Assembly (NCBI GenBank): GCA_944384205.1
Contig: CALWSL010000006.1
Span: 115,251 to 179,250, forward strand
Source of the DNA: an uncultured Acetatifactor sp.
GTDB taxonomy: Bacteria > Bacillota > Clostridia > Lachnospirales > Lachnospiraceae
DNA length: 64,000 bases
Direction: 5' to 3'
Shown here: piece by piece, positions 1 to 9,070 of the stretch
Numbering within the stretch: position 1 is the first letter of the stretch
Layout: the number at the start of each line of letters is the position of its first letter
Notes under the pieces: generated by a model
Told to the model about the DNA's origin: nothing
What the model saw: only the letters and a program-made list of their open reading frames with translations
Databases searched by the model: none
Program-made: the position numbers and the translations under genes

Positions 1-1701
1 GCAATGAAACCGGGCACTTCTCATACATTTACCGTAAATGTGTCAGGAAGTGCGGATTTATCTGATATCGAAGGAATTACCATGACCCAGCGTATTTTGA
101 CTTCTTTGGAAGAGTTTGGCGCGCAGACGGTGTGGGGAGCAGATGTGGAAGGCGAACTTCCGGACAGCGGTTCCGATGTTGAAACTGACCCTGAAACTCC
201 GGATGTAACAGATCCCGAAGATCCTGACGTGACAGATCCTGAAACAGGCGACGGTTCTGATACCGGTGATTCTGAGACAGAAACCGGAACCTATCCGGCA
301 TGGGCTTCAGGCGTGACGTATCAGTTAGGAGATTTGATTTCTTATCAGAATAAGGTATATGAGTGTACCTATGCGCATACTTCGCATATCGGATGGCTGC
401 CTGACGGTACACCGACCCTTTGGAAAGAGCGTACGGATTTAGTACATGTTGAGGGGGAAACACCTTCGGGTGAAGACGGAAATACAGGTAGTGAACCAGA
501 GGAAGACGAAAAAGAAAATAATTACTATGTAAACGGTACATTGCCGGAGCATATGGTAACAGGTTACTGGCACAATTTCTGTAATGGTTCTGCAAATTTA
601 AAATTAAGCGATGTTCCTGCTTATTATGATATGATCTGTGTGGCGTTTACCGGCAATACAACAACACCCGGTGAAGTGACATTTGAATTGGACGGCGATT
701 TGTGTAATGCGCTGGGAGGTTATACGAAGGCAGAATTTATTCAGGATATTAAGGATTTAAAAGCTAAAGGACAGCATGTAATTATTTCTGTAGGTGGTGC
801 TGAAGGAAGAATTGAAATTAACAGCAATGAGGCAGCGGCATTATTTGCGGAAGGCTTGATTGACATTATTGAAGAATACGGTTTTGAAGGTGTGGATATC
901 GACTTGGAAGGTTCTGCGGTAACAGGCGTGAATTACATCGCAGGGGCATTAAGAACGGTGCATGACCATTTCGGAGATGATTTTATCATCACAATGGCTC
1001 CCGAAACCTACTATATTCAGGCAGACAGACTTGCGTCCAACGATATTACAACCGCATATTTGAGACTGGCATTGGAAATTAAAGATATTCTGACAATCTG
1101 CTATCCTCAGTTCTATAATTCCGGCGGAATGAACGGATATGGCGGTACGGTTGTAAATCCCGGAAATGCGGATTTCCTGACATCCTTATCTACATTGATT
1201 ATTGAAGCAGGATTAAGACCGGATCAGGTTGCGCTGGGTGTTCCTTCCACTTCACAGGCTGCAGGCAGCGGATATGTTGCTCCGTCGGTTGTCAGAGAAG
1301 CAGTTCTGGCGCTGGCAAACGGAACTTCTTCAGGAAACTTTACGGCACCGCAGGCATATCCCACCATTCGTGGTGTCATGACATGGTCAATCAACTGGGA
1401 TGCTACTAATGATTACGCATGGGCAAAAGCAATGGATGCGTTAATGGATGAACTTGCGGGAGTAGAAACGCCTGACGTAACGGACCCTGAAACGCCCGAT
1501 GTAACGGATCCTGAAACGCCCGATGTGACAGATCCCGAAACACCGGATGAAACAGACATACCCGCATGGGATGCGTCCGCAGTTTATGTGGGCGGTGATC
1601 AGGTAAGCTACAACGGCAAAACCTATCAGGCATCATGGTGGAATCAGGGAACCAACCCTGAAACACAGGGAGAGTGGGGACCCTGGAAATTAATTAACTG
1701 A
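1..1701 (+). CDS. GH18 chitinase-like enzyme with chitin-binding modules (5' end missing)
   Basis: Secreted glycoside hydrolase family 18 enzyme, probably acting on chitin or related beta-1,4-GlcNAc polymers. The frame is open from base 1, so the true start lies outside the window. Visible order: tail of an unidentified beta-rich domain, a Pro/Thr/Asp/Glu linker, a CBM5/12-type chitin-binding module (about 289-440, aromatic-rich, YPAW and GDLISY), a second linker, the GH18 barrel (about 550-1470), a repeated DPETPDVT linker and a second CBM5/12-type module (about 1558-1698) ending at the stop. The GH18 signature DxxDxDxE reads EGVDIDLE at 886-909: the first Asp is Glu, but the two following Asp and the catalytic Glu (907-909) are kept. 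The family is clear; the exact substrate is inference. A strong terminator follows, so this gene ends its own transcript. Confidence 0.9.
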   Translation, partial: AMKPGTSHTFTVNVSGSADLSDIEGITMTQRILTSLEEFGAQTVWGADVEGELPDSGSDVETDPETPDVTDPEDPDVTDPETGDGSDTGDSETETGTYPAWASGVTYQLGDLISYQNKVYECTYAHTSHIGWLPDGTPTLWKERTDLVHVEGETPSGEDGNTGSEPEEDEKENNYYVNGTLPEHMVTGYWHNFCNGSANLKLSDVPAYYDMICVAFTGNTTTPGEVTFELDGDLCNALGGYTKAEFIQDIKDLKAKGQHVIISVGGAEGRIEINSNEAAALFAEGLIDIIEEYGFEGVDIDLEGSAVTGVNYIAGALRTVHDHFGDDFIITMAPETYYIQADRLASNDITTAYLRLALEIKDILTICYPQFYNSGGMNGYGGTVVNPGNADFLTSLSTLIIEAGLRPDQVALGVPSTSQAAGSGYVAPSVVREAVLALANGTSSGNFTAPQAYPTIRGVMTWSINWDATNDYAWAKAMDALMDELAGVETPDVTDPETPDVTDPETPDVTDPETPDETDIPAWDASAVYVGGDQVSYNGKTYQASWWNQGTNPETQGEWGPWKLIN

Positions 1702-1714
1702 TAATGTAGCGATT

Positions 1715-1755
1715 ACTGTCGTGCGAATCTAAAAGATTCGCGCGGCAGTTTTTTA
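1715..1755 (+). terminator. Rho-independent terminator after the chitinase gene
   Basis: Arms ACTGTCGTGCGAATC (1715-1729) and GATTCGCGCGGCAGT (1735-1749) pair over 15 positions, including G-U pairs, around a short A-rich loop, and a T run follows at 1749-1754. Confidence 0.9.
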
Positions 1756-1870
1756 TGCAAAAGAAAAAATAAATGAAATTTGGATAAGATATAGAAAAGT
1801 ATGTGAAAATAATGTAGTATTGTTTCTGGAACGTTTTGACAAAAGGACATTATGGGAAAGAAGGACAAAT

Positions 1871-3133
1871 ATGACAGTCGAATTGATTTGCGTTGGAACA
1901 GAAATTTTATTGGGAAATATCGTAAATACCAATGCGGCATATCTTGCGGAAAAATGTGCCGGTTTGGGATTATCCTGTTATTTTCAGACGGTTGTGGGAG
2001 ATAATGAGGAACGCCTGACACAGGTTCTTTCAGACGCCGTATCCCGCTCTGATATCGTAATCCTTTCCGGAGGTCTTGGTCCCACAGAGGACGATCTGAC
2101 CAAAAACACTGCGGCAAAGGTGTGTGGCAGAAAGCTATATGTGGATGACCGCAGTATGGAGAGAATTGCGGAGTATTTTGCTCACAGGGATATGATTCCC
2201 ACAGAGAATAACTGGAAACAGGCGATGGTTCCCGAAGGTGCGATAGTGCTGGATAACAATAACGGAACGGCGCCGGGCATTATTATGGAAACAGAAAATT
2301 GCAGGGTGATTTTATTGCCGGGACCGCCGGGAGAACTTATCCCGATGTTTGAGGAGAGCGTGGTTGAGTACCTGAATAAATTGACTCCCGAAGTCATTTG
2401 TTCACAGACTGTAAAAATATGTGGGATTTCTGAAAGCAGTGTGGAGACAACGATAAAGGATTTAATCGATAATCAGACCAATCCCACTATAGCCACCTAT
2501 GCCAAAACGGGGGAAGTGCATATTCGCGTGACAGCTTCCGCAAAGGATAAGAAACAGGCAAACAAGCTGATAAAACCTGTTGTAAAAGAATTAAAATCCC
2601 GTTTCGGCTATGATATTTATACTACAGAAGAAAAGACCACATTGGAGAAGGCGGTTGTGGATTTGCTTTTGGCAAATAAGCTTTCTGTGACCTGTGCGGA
2701 ATCCTGTACCGGAGGTATGTTGTCCGCAAGACTGATTAATGTTCCCGGTGTATCGGAGGTTTACAAATCGGGCTTTGTAACTTATTCCAACAAGGCAAAG
2801 AGAAAGCTGCTCGGTGTGAAAAAAGGCACTTTGGAGAAATATGGGGCAGTCAGCTCTCAGACCGCAGAGGAGATGGCAAACGGCGCTGCGGCTGCATCCA
2901 AGTCCGATGTAACCGTGGCGTTGACCGGCATCGCCGGACCGGACGGGGGAACGAAGGATAAGCCTGTAGGACTTGTCTATATTGCCTGTAATGTAAAAGG
3001 GAATGTCACTGTAAAAGAGTTTCATTTTCAGGGAAACCGTGCCAAAATCAGAGAGGCAGCCGTCTCTGCGGCGCTCAGACTGATGCGCAGCTCCATTCTG
3101 GAGTATTTCAGCAGGGTCACGTTCGGAAAGTAG
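1871..3133 (+). CDS. cinA: CinA-family protein (competence/damage-inducible; NMN deamidase type)
   Basis: A 420-residue two-domain CinA protein. The N-terminal MoaB/MoeA-like domain has GTEILLGNIVNT near residues 8-19 and SGGLGPTEDDL near 66-76. The C-terminal amidase-type domain has AESCTGG near 275-281, a YSNKAK stretch and ALTGIAGPDGG. In characterised CinA proteins the C-terminal domain hydrolyses nicotinamide mononucleotide and the N-terminal domain hydrolyses ADP-ribose; the role here is inferred from that family. The frame is open further upstream, but ATG 1871 is chosen because AAAGAAGGA sits just before it and the family starts with this MTVELICVGTEIL-type sequence. It precedes recA, a common Firmicute arrangement, but a terminator separates them, so cotranscription is not required. 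Confidence 0.95.
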   Translation: MTVELICVGTEILLGNIVNTNAAYLAEKCAGLGLSCYFQTVVGDNEERLTQVLSDAVSRSDIVILSGGLGPTEDDLTKNTAAKVCGRKLYVDDRSMERIAEYFAHRDMIPTENNWKQAMVPEGAIVLDNNNGTAPGIIMETENCRVILLPGPPGELIPMFEESVVEYLNKLTPEVICSQTVKICGISESSVETTIKDLIDNQTNPTIATYAKTGEVHIRVTASAKDKKQANKLIKPVVKELKSRFGYDIYTTEEKTTLEKAVVDLLLANKLSVTCAESCTGGMLSARLINVPGVSEVYKSGFVTYSNKAKRKLLGVKKGTLEKYGAVSSQTAEEMANGAAAASKSDVTVALTGIAGPDGGTKDKPVGLVYIACNVKGNVTVKEFHFQGNRAKIREAAVSAALRLMRSSILEYFSRVTFGK

Positions 3134-3165
3134 ATTTCACGGAAAATTTATAATTAACAGCCATA

Positions 3166-3216
3166 AAATGTATCATAGCCTCTTGCTTCAATGACGAAGT
3201 TATGATACATTTTTTA
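3166..3216 (+). terminator. Terminator between cinA and recA
   Basis: AAATGTATCATA (3166-3177) pairs with TATGATACATTT (3201-3212) across a loop of about 23 bases and runs into a T tract ending at 3215. The next stretch, 3217-3393, holds no gene or motif I can support. Confidence 0.8.
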
Positions 3217-3393
3217 TGTCTGATACTTCTATAAAACAGGACTGTTTTGCAGTTTCTTATGTTCCGGCACTTCGCCATAAAGTTTCAGAAAAAGAAAAAA
3301 TTGGGAGGGATGCCTTTGAGGGAGGTTAATTGGACATAATTTCATTTATAATGATAACAGTTCTAAATAAATCAATAAAAAGTTAAAAAACAG

Positions 3394-3422
3394 TTGACAA
3401 ATACGAACAGATGTTTTATTCT
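3394..3422 (+). promoter_or_regulatory. recA promoter with embedded LexA box 1
   Basis: A -35 TTGACA (3394-3399) and a -10 TATTCT (3417-3422) are separated by 17 bases. The spacer and -10 edge contain CGAACAGATGTTTT (3404-3417), matching the Firmicute LexA/DinR consensus CGAACRNRYGTTYG at all but the last base. Binding there would block RNA polymerase, as expected for an SOS gene. Confidence 0.85.
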
Positions 3423-3431
3423 AAGAAAAAA

Positions 3432-3443
3432 GAACGTTTGTTC
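3432..3443 (+). promoter_or_regulatory. LexA box 2 in the recA leader
   Basis: GAACGTTTGTTC is an exact GAAC-N4-GTTC LexA/DinR core. It lies 28 bases after the first base of box 1 and just before the recA ribosome site (AAAGGAG, 3451-3457). Two operators suggest tight SOS repression; lexA itself is not in this window. Confidence 0.75.
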
Positions 3444-3464
3444 CTTGCAAAAAGGAGATTATTT

Positions 3465-4526
3465 ATGGAAAAAGATGAAAAGCAGAAAGCATTAGAGGCG
3501 GCATTAAGCCAGATTGAGAAGCAGTATGGAAAAGGAACCGTTATGAAGCTGGGAGATCCTTCCGCACAGATGAATGTGGAGACAATTCCAACAGGTTCAT
3601 TGAGCCTTGATATTGCGTTGGGACTTGGCGGTATCCCCAAGGGGAGAATTATTGAAATATATGGTCCTGAGTCCAGTGGTAAGACTACCGTTACTTTACA
3701 TATGATTGCGGAAGTGCAGAAGCAGGGCGGTATTGCGGGATTTATTGATGCAGAGCATGCACTGGATCCCGTGTATGCAAAGAATATTGGGGTTGATATC
3801 GACAATCTGTATATCTCGCAGCCTGACAATGGTGAGCAGGCATTGGAGATTACTGAGACTATGGTTCGTTCCGGTGCCATTGATATTATTGTAGTGGACT
3901 CTGTTGCAGCACTGGTTCCCAAAGCGGAAATTGATGGCGATATGGGGGATTCCCATGTGGGTCTGCAGGCGCGCCTGATGTCTCAGGCGCTTCGTAAGCT
4001 GACTGCTGTAATCAGTAAGTCTAACTGTACCGTTGTGTTTATTAATCAGCTGCGTGAGAAGGTTGGCATCATGTTCGGCAATCCGGAGACTACCACGGGA
4101 GGACGTGCACTTAAGTTCTATTCCTCCGTTCGTCTGGACGTCAGAAGAATTGAGTCCCTTAAGCAGGGAGGAGAAGTAATCGGCAACCGTACCCGTGTTA
4201 AGGTTGTAAAGAATAAGATTGCTCCTCCGTTCAAGGAGGCTGAATTTGATATCATGTTTGGCGAGGGAATTTCCATGGTAGGAGATATCCTTGACTTGGC
4301 GGCAAGCATAGACGTTATCAGTAAATCCGGCGCGTGGTATGCCTATGAAGGTAATAAAATCGGACAGGGGCGTGAGAATGCAAAGCAGTATCTGAAAGAT
4401 AATCCTGAAATATGTGCTGAAGTGGCGAAAAAGGTGCGTGTACATTTTGGTTTGGATGGCGCGGACAATGCCGTGGCTGATGCAAAAAACGGGAAAAAAG
4501 ACGGCAGGAAGAGCGCTGCCGAATAA
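3465..4526 (+). CDS. recA: Recombinase RecA
   Basis: A 353-residue RecA, the DNA-strand-exchange ATPase and LexA coprotease of homologous recombination and the SOS response. Walker [10 protein letters not shown] lies near residues 67-75, Walker [11 protein letters not shown] near 142-151, and the conserved TGGRALKFY segment follows in the core. The C-terminal tail is rich in Lys and Asp. ATG 3465 follows AAAGGAG (3451-3457) at good spacing and gives the family N-terminus [14 protein letters not shown]; the frame extends upstream through the promoter and first LexA box, which cannot be coding. recX follows after 16 bases and is probably cotranscribed. Length and all core motifs are typical. 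Confidence 0.99.
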   Translation: MEKDEKQKALEAALSQIEKQYGKGTVMKLGDPSAQMNVETIPTGSLSLDIALGLGGIPKGRIIEIYGPESSGKTTVTLHMIAEVQKQGGIAGFIDAEHALDPVYAKNIGVDIDNLYISQPDNGEQALEITETMVRSGAIDIIVVDSVAALVPKAEIDGDMGDSHVGLQARLMSQALRKLTAVISKSNCTVVFINQLREKVGIMFGNPETTTGGRALKFYSSVRLDVRRIESLKQGGEVIGNRTRVKVVKNKIAPPFKEAEFDIMFGEGISMVGDILDLAASIDVISKSGAWYAYEGNKIGQGRENAKQYLKDNPEICAEVAKKVRVHFGLDGADNAVADAKNGKKDGRKSAAE

Positions 4527-4542
4527 GAGGGTATGGATTACT

Positions 4543-5163
4543 ATGAAAGTCACGCAGATTGTAGAACTCTCGAAATCCCGCAGTAAAGTGTATATAGAAC
4601 AGGAATTCGCCTTTGTATTATACAAAGGCGAATTACGTCTTTACTGTGTACGGGAAGGAGAAGAGATAACGGAAGAGGCTTATCGGATAATCATGGAAGA
4701 GGTATTGCCCAAGAGGGCAAAGCTGCGAGCTATGAATCTGTTAAAGAGCAGGGAATATACTACATCACAGCTTCGCAGGAAGCTTGCACAGGGGTGCTAT
4801 CCCGAAAAAGTAATACAGCAGGCGCTTGATTATGTAGCATCCTTTCATTATACGGATGATTTACGTTATGCAGTCAGTTTTATTACCAGTCATGAGAGTG
4901 ACAGGAGCCGCAGAAGAATAGAGCAGGATTTAAGCGGCAAGGGAATTCCAAAGGAAGTCATTGCAAAAGCTTGGTTTCAATGGGAAGAACAGGGCGGTGT
5001 TTTGGAGGAGCAGGCTATAATTGACAGTCTGTTAAAAAAGAAACACTATAATCCGGAACAGACGGATTATAAAGAACAGCAGAGGTTGTTTGCTTTTTTG
5101 TTGCGGAAAGGGTTTTCGGCAGAACAGATAAGAAAAGCTCTGCACGCAGATTGTGACATTTGA
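4543..5163 (+). CDS. recX: Regulatory protein RecX
   Basis: A 206-residue RecX-type protein that in other bacteria binds RecA filaments and modulates their activity. The three-helix RecX repeats are recognisable, for example AMNLLKSREYTTSQLRRKL, a DYVASFHYTDDLRYA block, and the RRRIEQDLSGKGIPKEVI segment. Chosen start ATG 4543 lies 16 bases after the recA stop and opens MKVTQIVELSKSR, the usual RecX N-terminal beta region; the frame also runs back into recA in another register, which is not coding. The tight linkage to recA supports SOS coexpression. Confidence 0.92.
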   Translation: MKVTQIVELSKSRSKVYIEQEFAFVLYKGELRLYCVREGEEITEEAYRIIMEEVLPKRAKLRAMNLLKSREYTTSQLRRKLAQGCYPEKVIQQALDYVASFHYTDDLRYAVSFITSHESDRSRRRIEQDLSGKGIPKEVIAKAWFQWEEQGGVLEEQAIIDSLLKKKHYNPEQTDYKEQQRLFAFLLRKGFSAEQIRKALHADCDI

Positions 5164-5236
5164 AGCTGATTCGATACAAAATGCACAAATAATGTATTGT
5201 TCAGCTACAGATTTTGGAAGATATCATGACTTCTAC

Positions 5237-5265
5237 TTGACATAAGTATCAATTCAGTTTAAAAT
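5237..5265 (+). promoter_or_regulatory. Likely sigma-A promoter of rny
   Basis: TTGACA (5237-5242) is followed after 17 bases by TAAAAT (5260-5265). It lies about 120 bases upstream of the rny start in an A+T-rich gap after recX. Confidence 0.7.
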
Positions 5266-5382
5266 TTAACTGTTGTGAATTGCTTGTTAGAATGTACATA
5301 CATTCTATTATAAATTGTAAAGTGAGAAATCATTTTATAAGCAAAATGTACAATGAAAAATAAATAAGGAGGTGCTCCTGTA

Positions 5383-6945
5383 GTGGACGCTAAGACTATC
5401 ATCGTATTAGTGATTTGTGTCCTTGTTGCAGCAGCAATTACTGCGGTAATTACAGCAATCGTAACTACTTCCTATCAGAAGAAAAGCGCTGCGAACACCA
5501 TTGGTAATGCTGAAGATAAGGCAAGGGAAATCATTGATGAAGCTCTGAAGACTGCGGAAAGCAAGAAGCGCGAATCGTTGCTTGAGATAAAAGAAGAGTC
5601 TATTCGTACCAAGAATGAGCTTGACAAGGAAATCAAGGAACGCAGAGCGGAAGCCCAGCGGTATGAGCGCAGGGTTCAGCAGAAGGAAGAGAACATCGAT
5701 AAGAAAGCTGATGCAATTGAGAAGCGAGAAGCAAGTTTGGCAGCCAGAGAAGAATCCCTCAATAGAATGAAGGATGAGGTTTCCAAATTGAATGAGCAAA
5801 GAGTACAGGAACTGGAACGAATTTCCGGATTAACCTCTGAACAAGCAAAAGACTACTTATTGAAAATTGTTGAAGATGAAGTAAAACATGAAACGGCTGT
5901 GATGATCAAAGAAATGGAGAGTCGCGCCAAAGAAGAAGCAGACAAAAAAGCAAAGGAATATGTAGTATCCGCAATACAGAGATGTGCTGCAGACCACGTT
6001 TCTGAGACTACTATTTCTGTTGTACAGCTTCCTAACGATGAGATGAAGGGAAGAATCATTGGACGAGAGGGACGTAATATTCGTACTCTTGAGACGATGA
6101 CAGGTGTAGATTTAATTATTGATGATACACCGGAGGCAGTTATCCTGTCAGGATTTGACCCTATCCGTCGTGAGGTGGCAAGAATTGCCCTTGAGAAATT
6201 AATCGTTGATGGTCGTATCCATCCCGCCAGAATTGAAGAGATGGTAGAAAAGGCGCAAAAAGAAGTAGAAGTAATGATTAAAGAAGAAGGTGAAGCCGCT
6301 ACACTTGAAGTCGGTGTTCACGGAATTCACCCCGAACTTGTAAAATTACTTGGAAAGATGAAGTTCAGAACCAGTTATGGGCAGAACGCATTAAAACATT
6401 CTATCGAAGTTGCTCAGTTGTCAGGACTGCTTGCTGCAGAGATGGGACTTGATGTGAGACTTGCCAAGAGAGCCGGATTGCTTCATGATATTGGAAAATC
6501 TGTTGATCATGAGATGGAAGGTTCCCATATCCAGCTTGGTGCTGAGCTTTGTAGAAAATACAAAGAGAATGCTACCGTTATCAATGCGGTAGAATCTCAT
6601 CATGGCGATGTAGAGCCAACTTCCCTGATTGCATGTATTGTACAAGCTGCTGATACAATCTCTGCTGCAAGACCGGGAGCTAGAAGGGAAACGTTAGAAA
6701 CCTATACTAGCAGATTAAAACAATTAGAAGAAATAACAAACAATTTCAAAGGTGTAGATAAATCTTTTGCTATTCAGGCAGGTCGCGAAGTTCGTGTTAT
6801 GGTAGTTCCGGAACAGATTTCCGATTCTGACATGGTATTGTTAGCGCGTGATATTTCCAAACAGATTGAAGCTGAATTGGAATATCCGGGTCAGATTAAG
6901 GTAAATGTAATCCGAGAGAGTCGTGTAATTGATTATGCAAAATAA
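5383..6945 (+). CDS. rny: Ribonuclease Y
   Basis: A 520-residue RNase Y, the membrane-anchored endoribonuclease that starts mRNA decay in many Firmicutes. Domain order: N-terminal membrane helix (about residues 5-27), a long charged coiled coil (about 30-180, rich in K/E/R), a KH RNA-binding domain with [15 protein letters not shown] near 222, and an HD phosphohydrolase domain with [12 protein letters not shown] near 365-376 holding the metal-binding His-Asp pair. Translation starts at GTG 5383 behind AAGGAGGTG (5367-5375); no ATG in frame gives the membrane helix. A promoter and terminator of its own make it a single-gene unit. Confidence 0.97.
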   Translation: MDAKTIIVLVICVLVAAAITAVITAIVTTSYQKKSAANTIGNAEDKAREIIDEALKTAESKKRESLLEIKEESIRTKNELDKEIKERRAEAQRYERRVQQKEENIDKKADAIEKREASLAAREESLNRMKDEVSKLNEQRVQELERISGLTSEQAKDYLLKIVEDEVKHETAVMIKEMESRAKEEADKKAKEYVVSAIQRCAADHVSETTISVVQLPNDEMKGRIIGREGRNIRTLETMTGVDLIIDDTPEAVILSGFDPIRREVARIALEKLIVDGRIHPARIEEMVEKAQKEVEVMIKEEGEAATLEVGVHGIHPELVKLLGKMKFRTSYGQNALKHSIEVAQLSGLLAAEMGLDVRLAKRAGLLHDIGKSVDHEMEGSHIQLGAELCRKYKENATVINAVESHHGDVEPTSLIACIVQAADTISAARPGARRETLETYTSRLKQLEEITNNFKGVDKSFAIQAGREVRVMVVPEQISDSDMVLLARDISKQIEAELEYPGQIKVNVIRESRVIDYAK

Positions 6946-6985
6946 TTACCATTGCAGTGAATGACTGAAAATTTCATAGGACAAG

Positions 6986-7020
6986 AAACCGTTGTACAGG
7001 TTGTACAGCGGTTTTTTTTT
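6986..7020 (+). terminator. Terminator after rny
   Basis: AAACCGTTGTACA (6986-6998) pairs with TGTACAGCGGTTT (7002-7014) around a 3-base loop, followed by an uninterrupted T run. Confidence 0.9.
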
Positions 7021-7040
7021 CTATTTTTTTCAAAATCCTC

Positions 7041-7069
7041 TTGTGCATTGTCAAATCTTATAGTATGAT
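7041..7069 (+). promoter_or_regulatory. Possible promoter of the aminotransferase gene
   Basis: TTGTGC (7041-7046), 17-base spacer, TATGAT (7064-7069). The -35 matches consensus at only three positions, so this is a candidate supported mainly by its position between a terminator and the next gene. Confidence 0.45.
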
Positions 7070-7143
7070 ATCTCAAGTGTATGATTGTATACGATTATCC
7101 AATCGTGTAAGAAAGTGGCGCGGACGCGCGGATAGGAGCAATT

Positions 7144-8433
7144 ATGAAAGCATATCATGAACTGAGTAAAGAGGAACTTTTGACACTGAAGGCGCAGTTG
7201 GAGGCTGCTTATGAGGATGCAAAGGGAAAAGGATTAAAATTAGATATGTCCAGAGGTAAGCCGGGCTTTTCTCAGCTAGCACTTTCCATGCCTATGTTGG
7301 ATGTTATTAACAGTTCTTCCGATATGAGGACTGTTCTTGGAAATGACACACGTAACTATGGTGATTTGGATGGTATCGGTGAATGCAGACAGCTTATGGC
7401 AGATATGATGTCTGTGAATAAGGATAATGTGGTTGTTTGTGGCAATTCCAGTCTGAATATTATGTATGATGCCGTATCACGTTCCATGACCAAAGGCGTT
7501 AACGGTTCGACACCTTGGAGTAAGTTGGACAAAGTTAAGTTTTTGTGCCCTGTTCCGGGATATGACAGACATTTTAAAATAACGGAGTATTTTGGAATAG
7601 AGATGATTAATATACCGCTTTATGAAGATGGTCCTGATATGGATATGGTAGAGAAATATGTAAACAATGACCCGTCGGTTAAGGGTATCTGGTGCGTGCC
7701 GAAGTATTCTAACCCAACAGGAATTTCTTACTCTGACGAGGTTGTCAGGCGTTTTGCAAACTTAAAGCCTGCGGCCTGTGATTTCCGTATTTATTGGGAT
7801 AATGCGTACTGTATTCATCATTTGTATGATGACAATCAGGATGAAATTTTAAATATTCTTGAAGAGTGCGAGAAAGCAGGAAACCCCGATATGGTTTATA
7901 TTTTTGCATCTACCTCTAAGGTTAGTTTTCCGGGTTCAGGCGTGTCCGCAATCGCCTCTTCTCTTGAGAATATTAAATTTATTGAGCAGCAGATGACCGT
8001 TCAGACAATCGGACATGACAAGATTAATCAGCTTCGTCATGCACGTTATTTTAAAGATATCAACGGTTTGAAGGCTCATATGAAGAAACATGCTGATTTG
8101 ATGCGTCCGAAATTTGAAGCGGTATTGGAGGTGCTGGATAGAGAACTGGCAGGTCTGGAAATCGGTTCCTGGACGAAACCGCACGGCGGTTATTTCATTT
8201 CTTTCGATGCCATGGAGGGCTGTGCAAAAGAAATTGTTGCAAAATGTAAGGAAGCGGGCGTGGTATTGACCGGCGCCGGCGCAACTTTCCCATACGGAAA
8301 GGATCCTAAGGACAGCAATATCCGTATTGCACCTTCTTTCCCTACACCGGAAGAAATGGCGATGACGACAGATTTGTTTGTGCTTTGCGTAAAATTAGTC
8401 AGTGTGGAGAAGCTGTTGGAAGCCAGAGGATAA
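7144..8433 (+). CDS. PLP-dependent aminotransferase, aspartate aminotransferase type Ic-like
   Basis: A 429-residue fold-type I PLP enzyme of the class sometimes labelled Aminotran_MocR or aspartate aminotransferase Ic, although no MocR DNA-binding domain is present. The catalytic lysine is in STSKVSFPGSG, at residue 259. Other family marks are KLDMSRGKPGF near the N-terminus, the NYGDLDG segment, the PKYSNPTGIS segment and IYWDNAYCIHHL, which contacts the cofactor. It probably moves the amino group between aspartate or a related amino acid and 2-oxoglutarate; the exact substrate cannot be read from sequence. The Nudix gene starts two bases after its stop, so the two are almost certainly cotranscribed. 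Confidence 0.88.
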   Translation: MKAYHELSKEELLTLKAQLEAAYEDAKGKGLKLDMSRGKPGFSQLALSMPMLDVINSSSDMRTVLGNDTRNYGDLDGIGECRQLMADMMSVNKDNVVVCGNSSLNIMYDAVSRSMTKGVNGSTPWSKLDKVKFLCPVPGYDRHFKITEYFGIEMINIPLYEDGPDMDMVEKYVNNDPSVKGIWCVPKYSNPTGISYSDEVVRRFANLKPAACDFRIYWDNAYCIHHLYDDNQDEILNILEECEKAGNPDMVYIFASTSKVSFPGSGVSAIASSLENIKFIEQQMTVQTIGHDKINQLRHARYFKDINGLKAHMKKHADLMRPKFEAVLEVLDRELAGLEIGSWTKPHGGYFISFDAMEGCAKEIVAKCKEAGVVLTGAGATFPYGKDPKDSNIRIAPSFPTPEEMAMTTDLFVLCVKLVSVEKLLEARG

Positions 8434-8435
8434 AT

Positions 8436-8972
8436 ATGGAACAGTTTAAGAGAATCAAACGGGAACTTGTTGCGAAAGGGTCCATTATAGATTATTATCA
8501 GGACACGATGCAGATTCCGAACGGAAATATTGCAAAATGGGATTTGATTGACCACAAGGGTGCGGCGGCAGTGATTGCAGTGCGGGAGGATGGTAAGCTT
8601 CTTATGGTGCGCCAGTATCGAAATGCACTGGAGCGTGAAACGTTGGAAATTCCTGCGGGAGGCTTAAATGGCAGAGAAGAACCCACAAGAGCGGCGGCGA
8701 TGAGAGAGCTTGAGGAGGAGACCGGTTATACCTGTGAACGGGTGGAACTATTGATGTCTGTTTTTACCACCGTGGCATTCTGTAATGAGAAGATTGATAT
8801 TTATGTGGCTGAAAATTTAAAGCCGGGACATCAGCATCTGGACGAAGATGAGTTTATCAATGTGGAGGCTTATACGGTTGAGGAGCTGAAGCAAATGATA
8901 TTATCCGGAAAGATTCAGGATGCAAAGACTATCTGTGGCATTTTGGCGTATGCAGCAAAATATTTGGACTGA
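8436..8972 (+). CDS. Nudix hydrolase, ADP-ribose pyrophosphatase-like
   Basis: A 178-residue Nudix enzyme. The full Nudix box G-x5-E-x7-REL-x-EE-x-G is present near residues 75-97, as GGLNGREEPTRAAA then MRELEEETGY. The flanking segments (MVRQYRNALERETLEIPAGG upstream, FCNEKIDIYVAENL downstream) are those of ADP-ribose pyrophosphatases, which split ADP-ribose into AMP and ribose 5-phosphate. Start ATG 8436 is two bases after the preceding stop; a start further upstream would overlap the aminotransferase coding end. The substrate is an inference from family resemblance. Confidence 0.9.
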   Translation: MEQFKRIKRELVAKGSIIDYYQDTMQIPNGNIAKWDLIDHKGAAAVIAVREDGKLLMVRQYRNALERETLEIPAGGLNGREEPTRAAAMRELEEETGYTCERVELLMSVFTTVAFCNEKIDIYVAENLKPGHQHLDEDEFINVEAYTVEELKQMILSGKIQDAKTICGILAYAAKYLD

Positions 8973-8998
8973 TAGTAAGAAAATTGCTTTGGAGAGGA

Positions 8999-9067
8999 AT
9001 GTACGATTATTTTCCTGCATATATGTATACAGGTGAAGCGCTGAATGGCGTTTTGCCGAAATATTGA
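8999..9067 (+). CDS. Candidate 22-residue leader ORF before spoIIM
   Basis: ATG 8999 follows GGAGAGG (8991-8997) and opens a 22-codon frame (MYDYFPAYMYTGEALNGVLP, then KY) that stops at TGA 9065-9067, three bases before the first in-frame ATG of spoIIM. spoIIM itself has no clear ribosome site, so reading through this short frame could couple its translation. The peptide has no recognisable family. It could equally be chance; the position is the main support. Confidence 0.35.
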   Translation: MYDYFPAYMYTGEALNGVLPKY

Positions 9068-9070
9068 CGG

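Noticed and set aside
1480-1555. Short direct DNA repeats that could be taken for a CRISPR-like array
   Set aside because: They are the in-frame TPDVTDPE linker repeats of the chitinase; there are no spacers of constant length.
3310-3339. Nine-codon frame with GGGAGG ahead of recA
   Set aside because: Very short, no link to the recA start, and upstream of the recA promoter, so no leader role is possible.
3696-4625. Long open frame on the minus strand opposite recA
   Set aside because: recA is unambiguous on the plus strand; the antisense product matches no family and is rich in Cys/His/Ile runs typical of reversed coding sequence.
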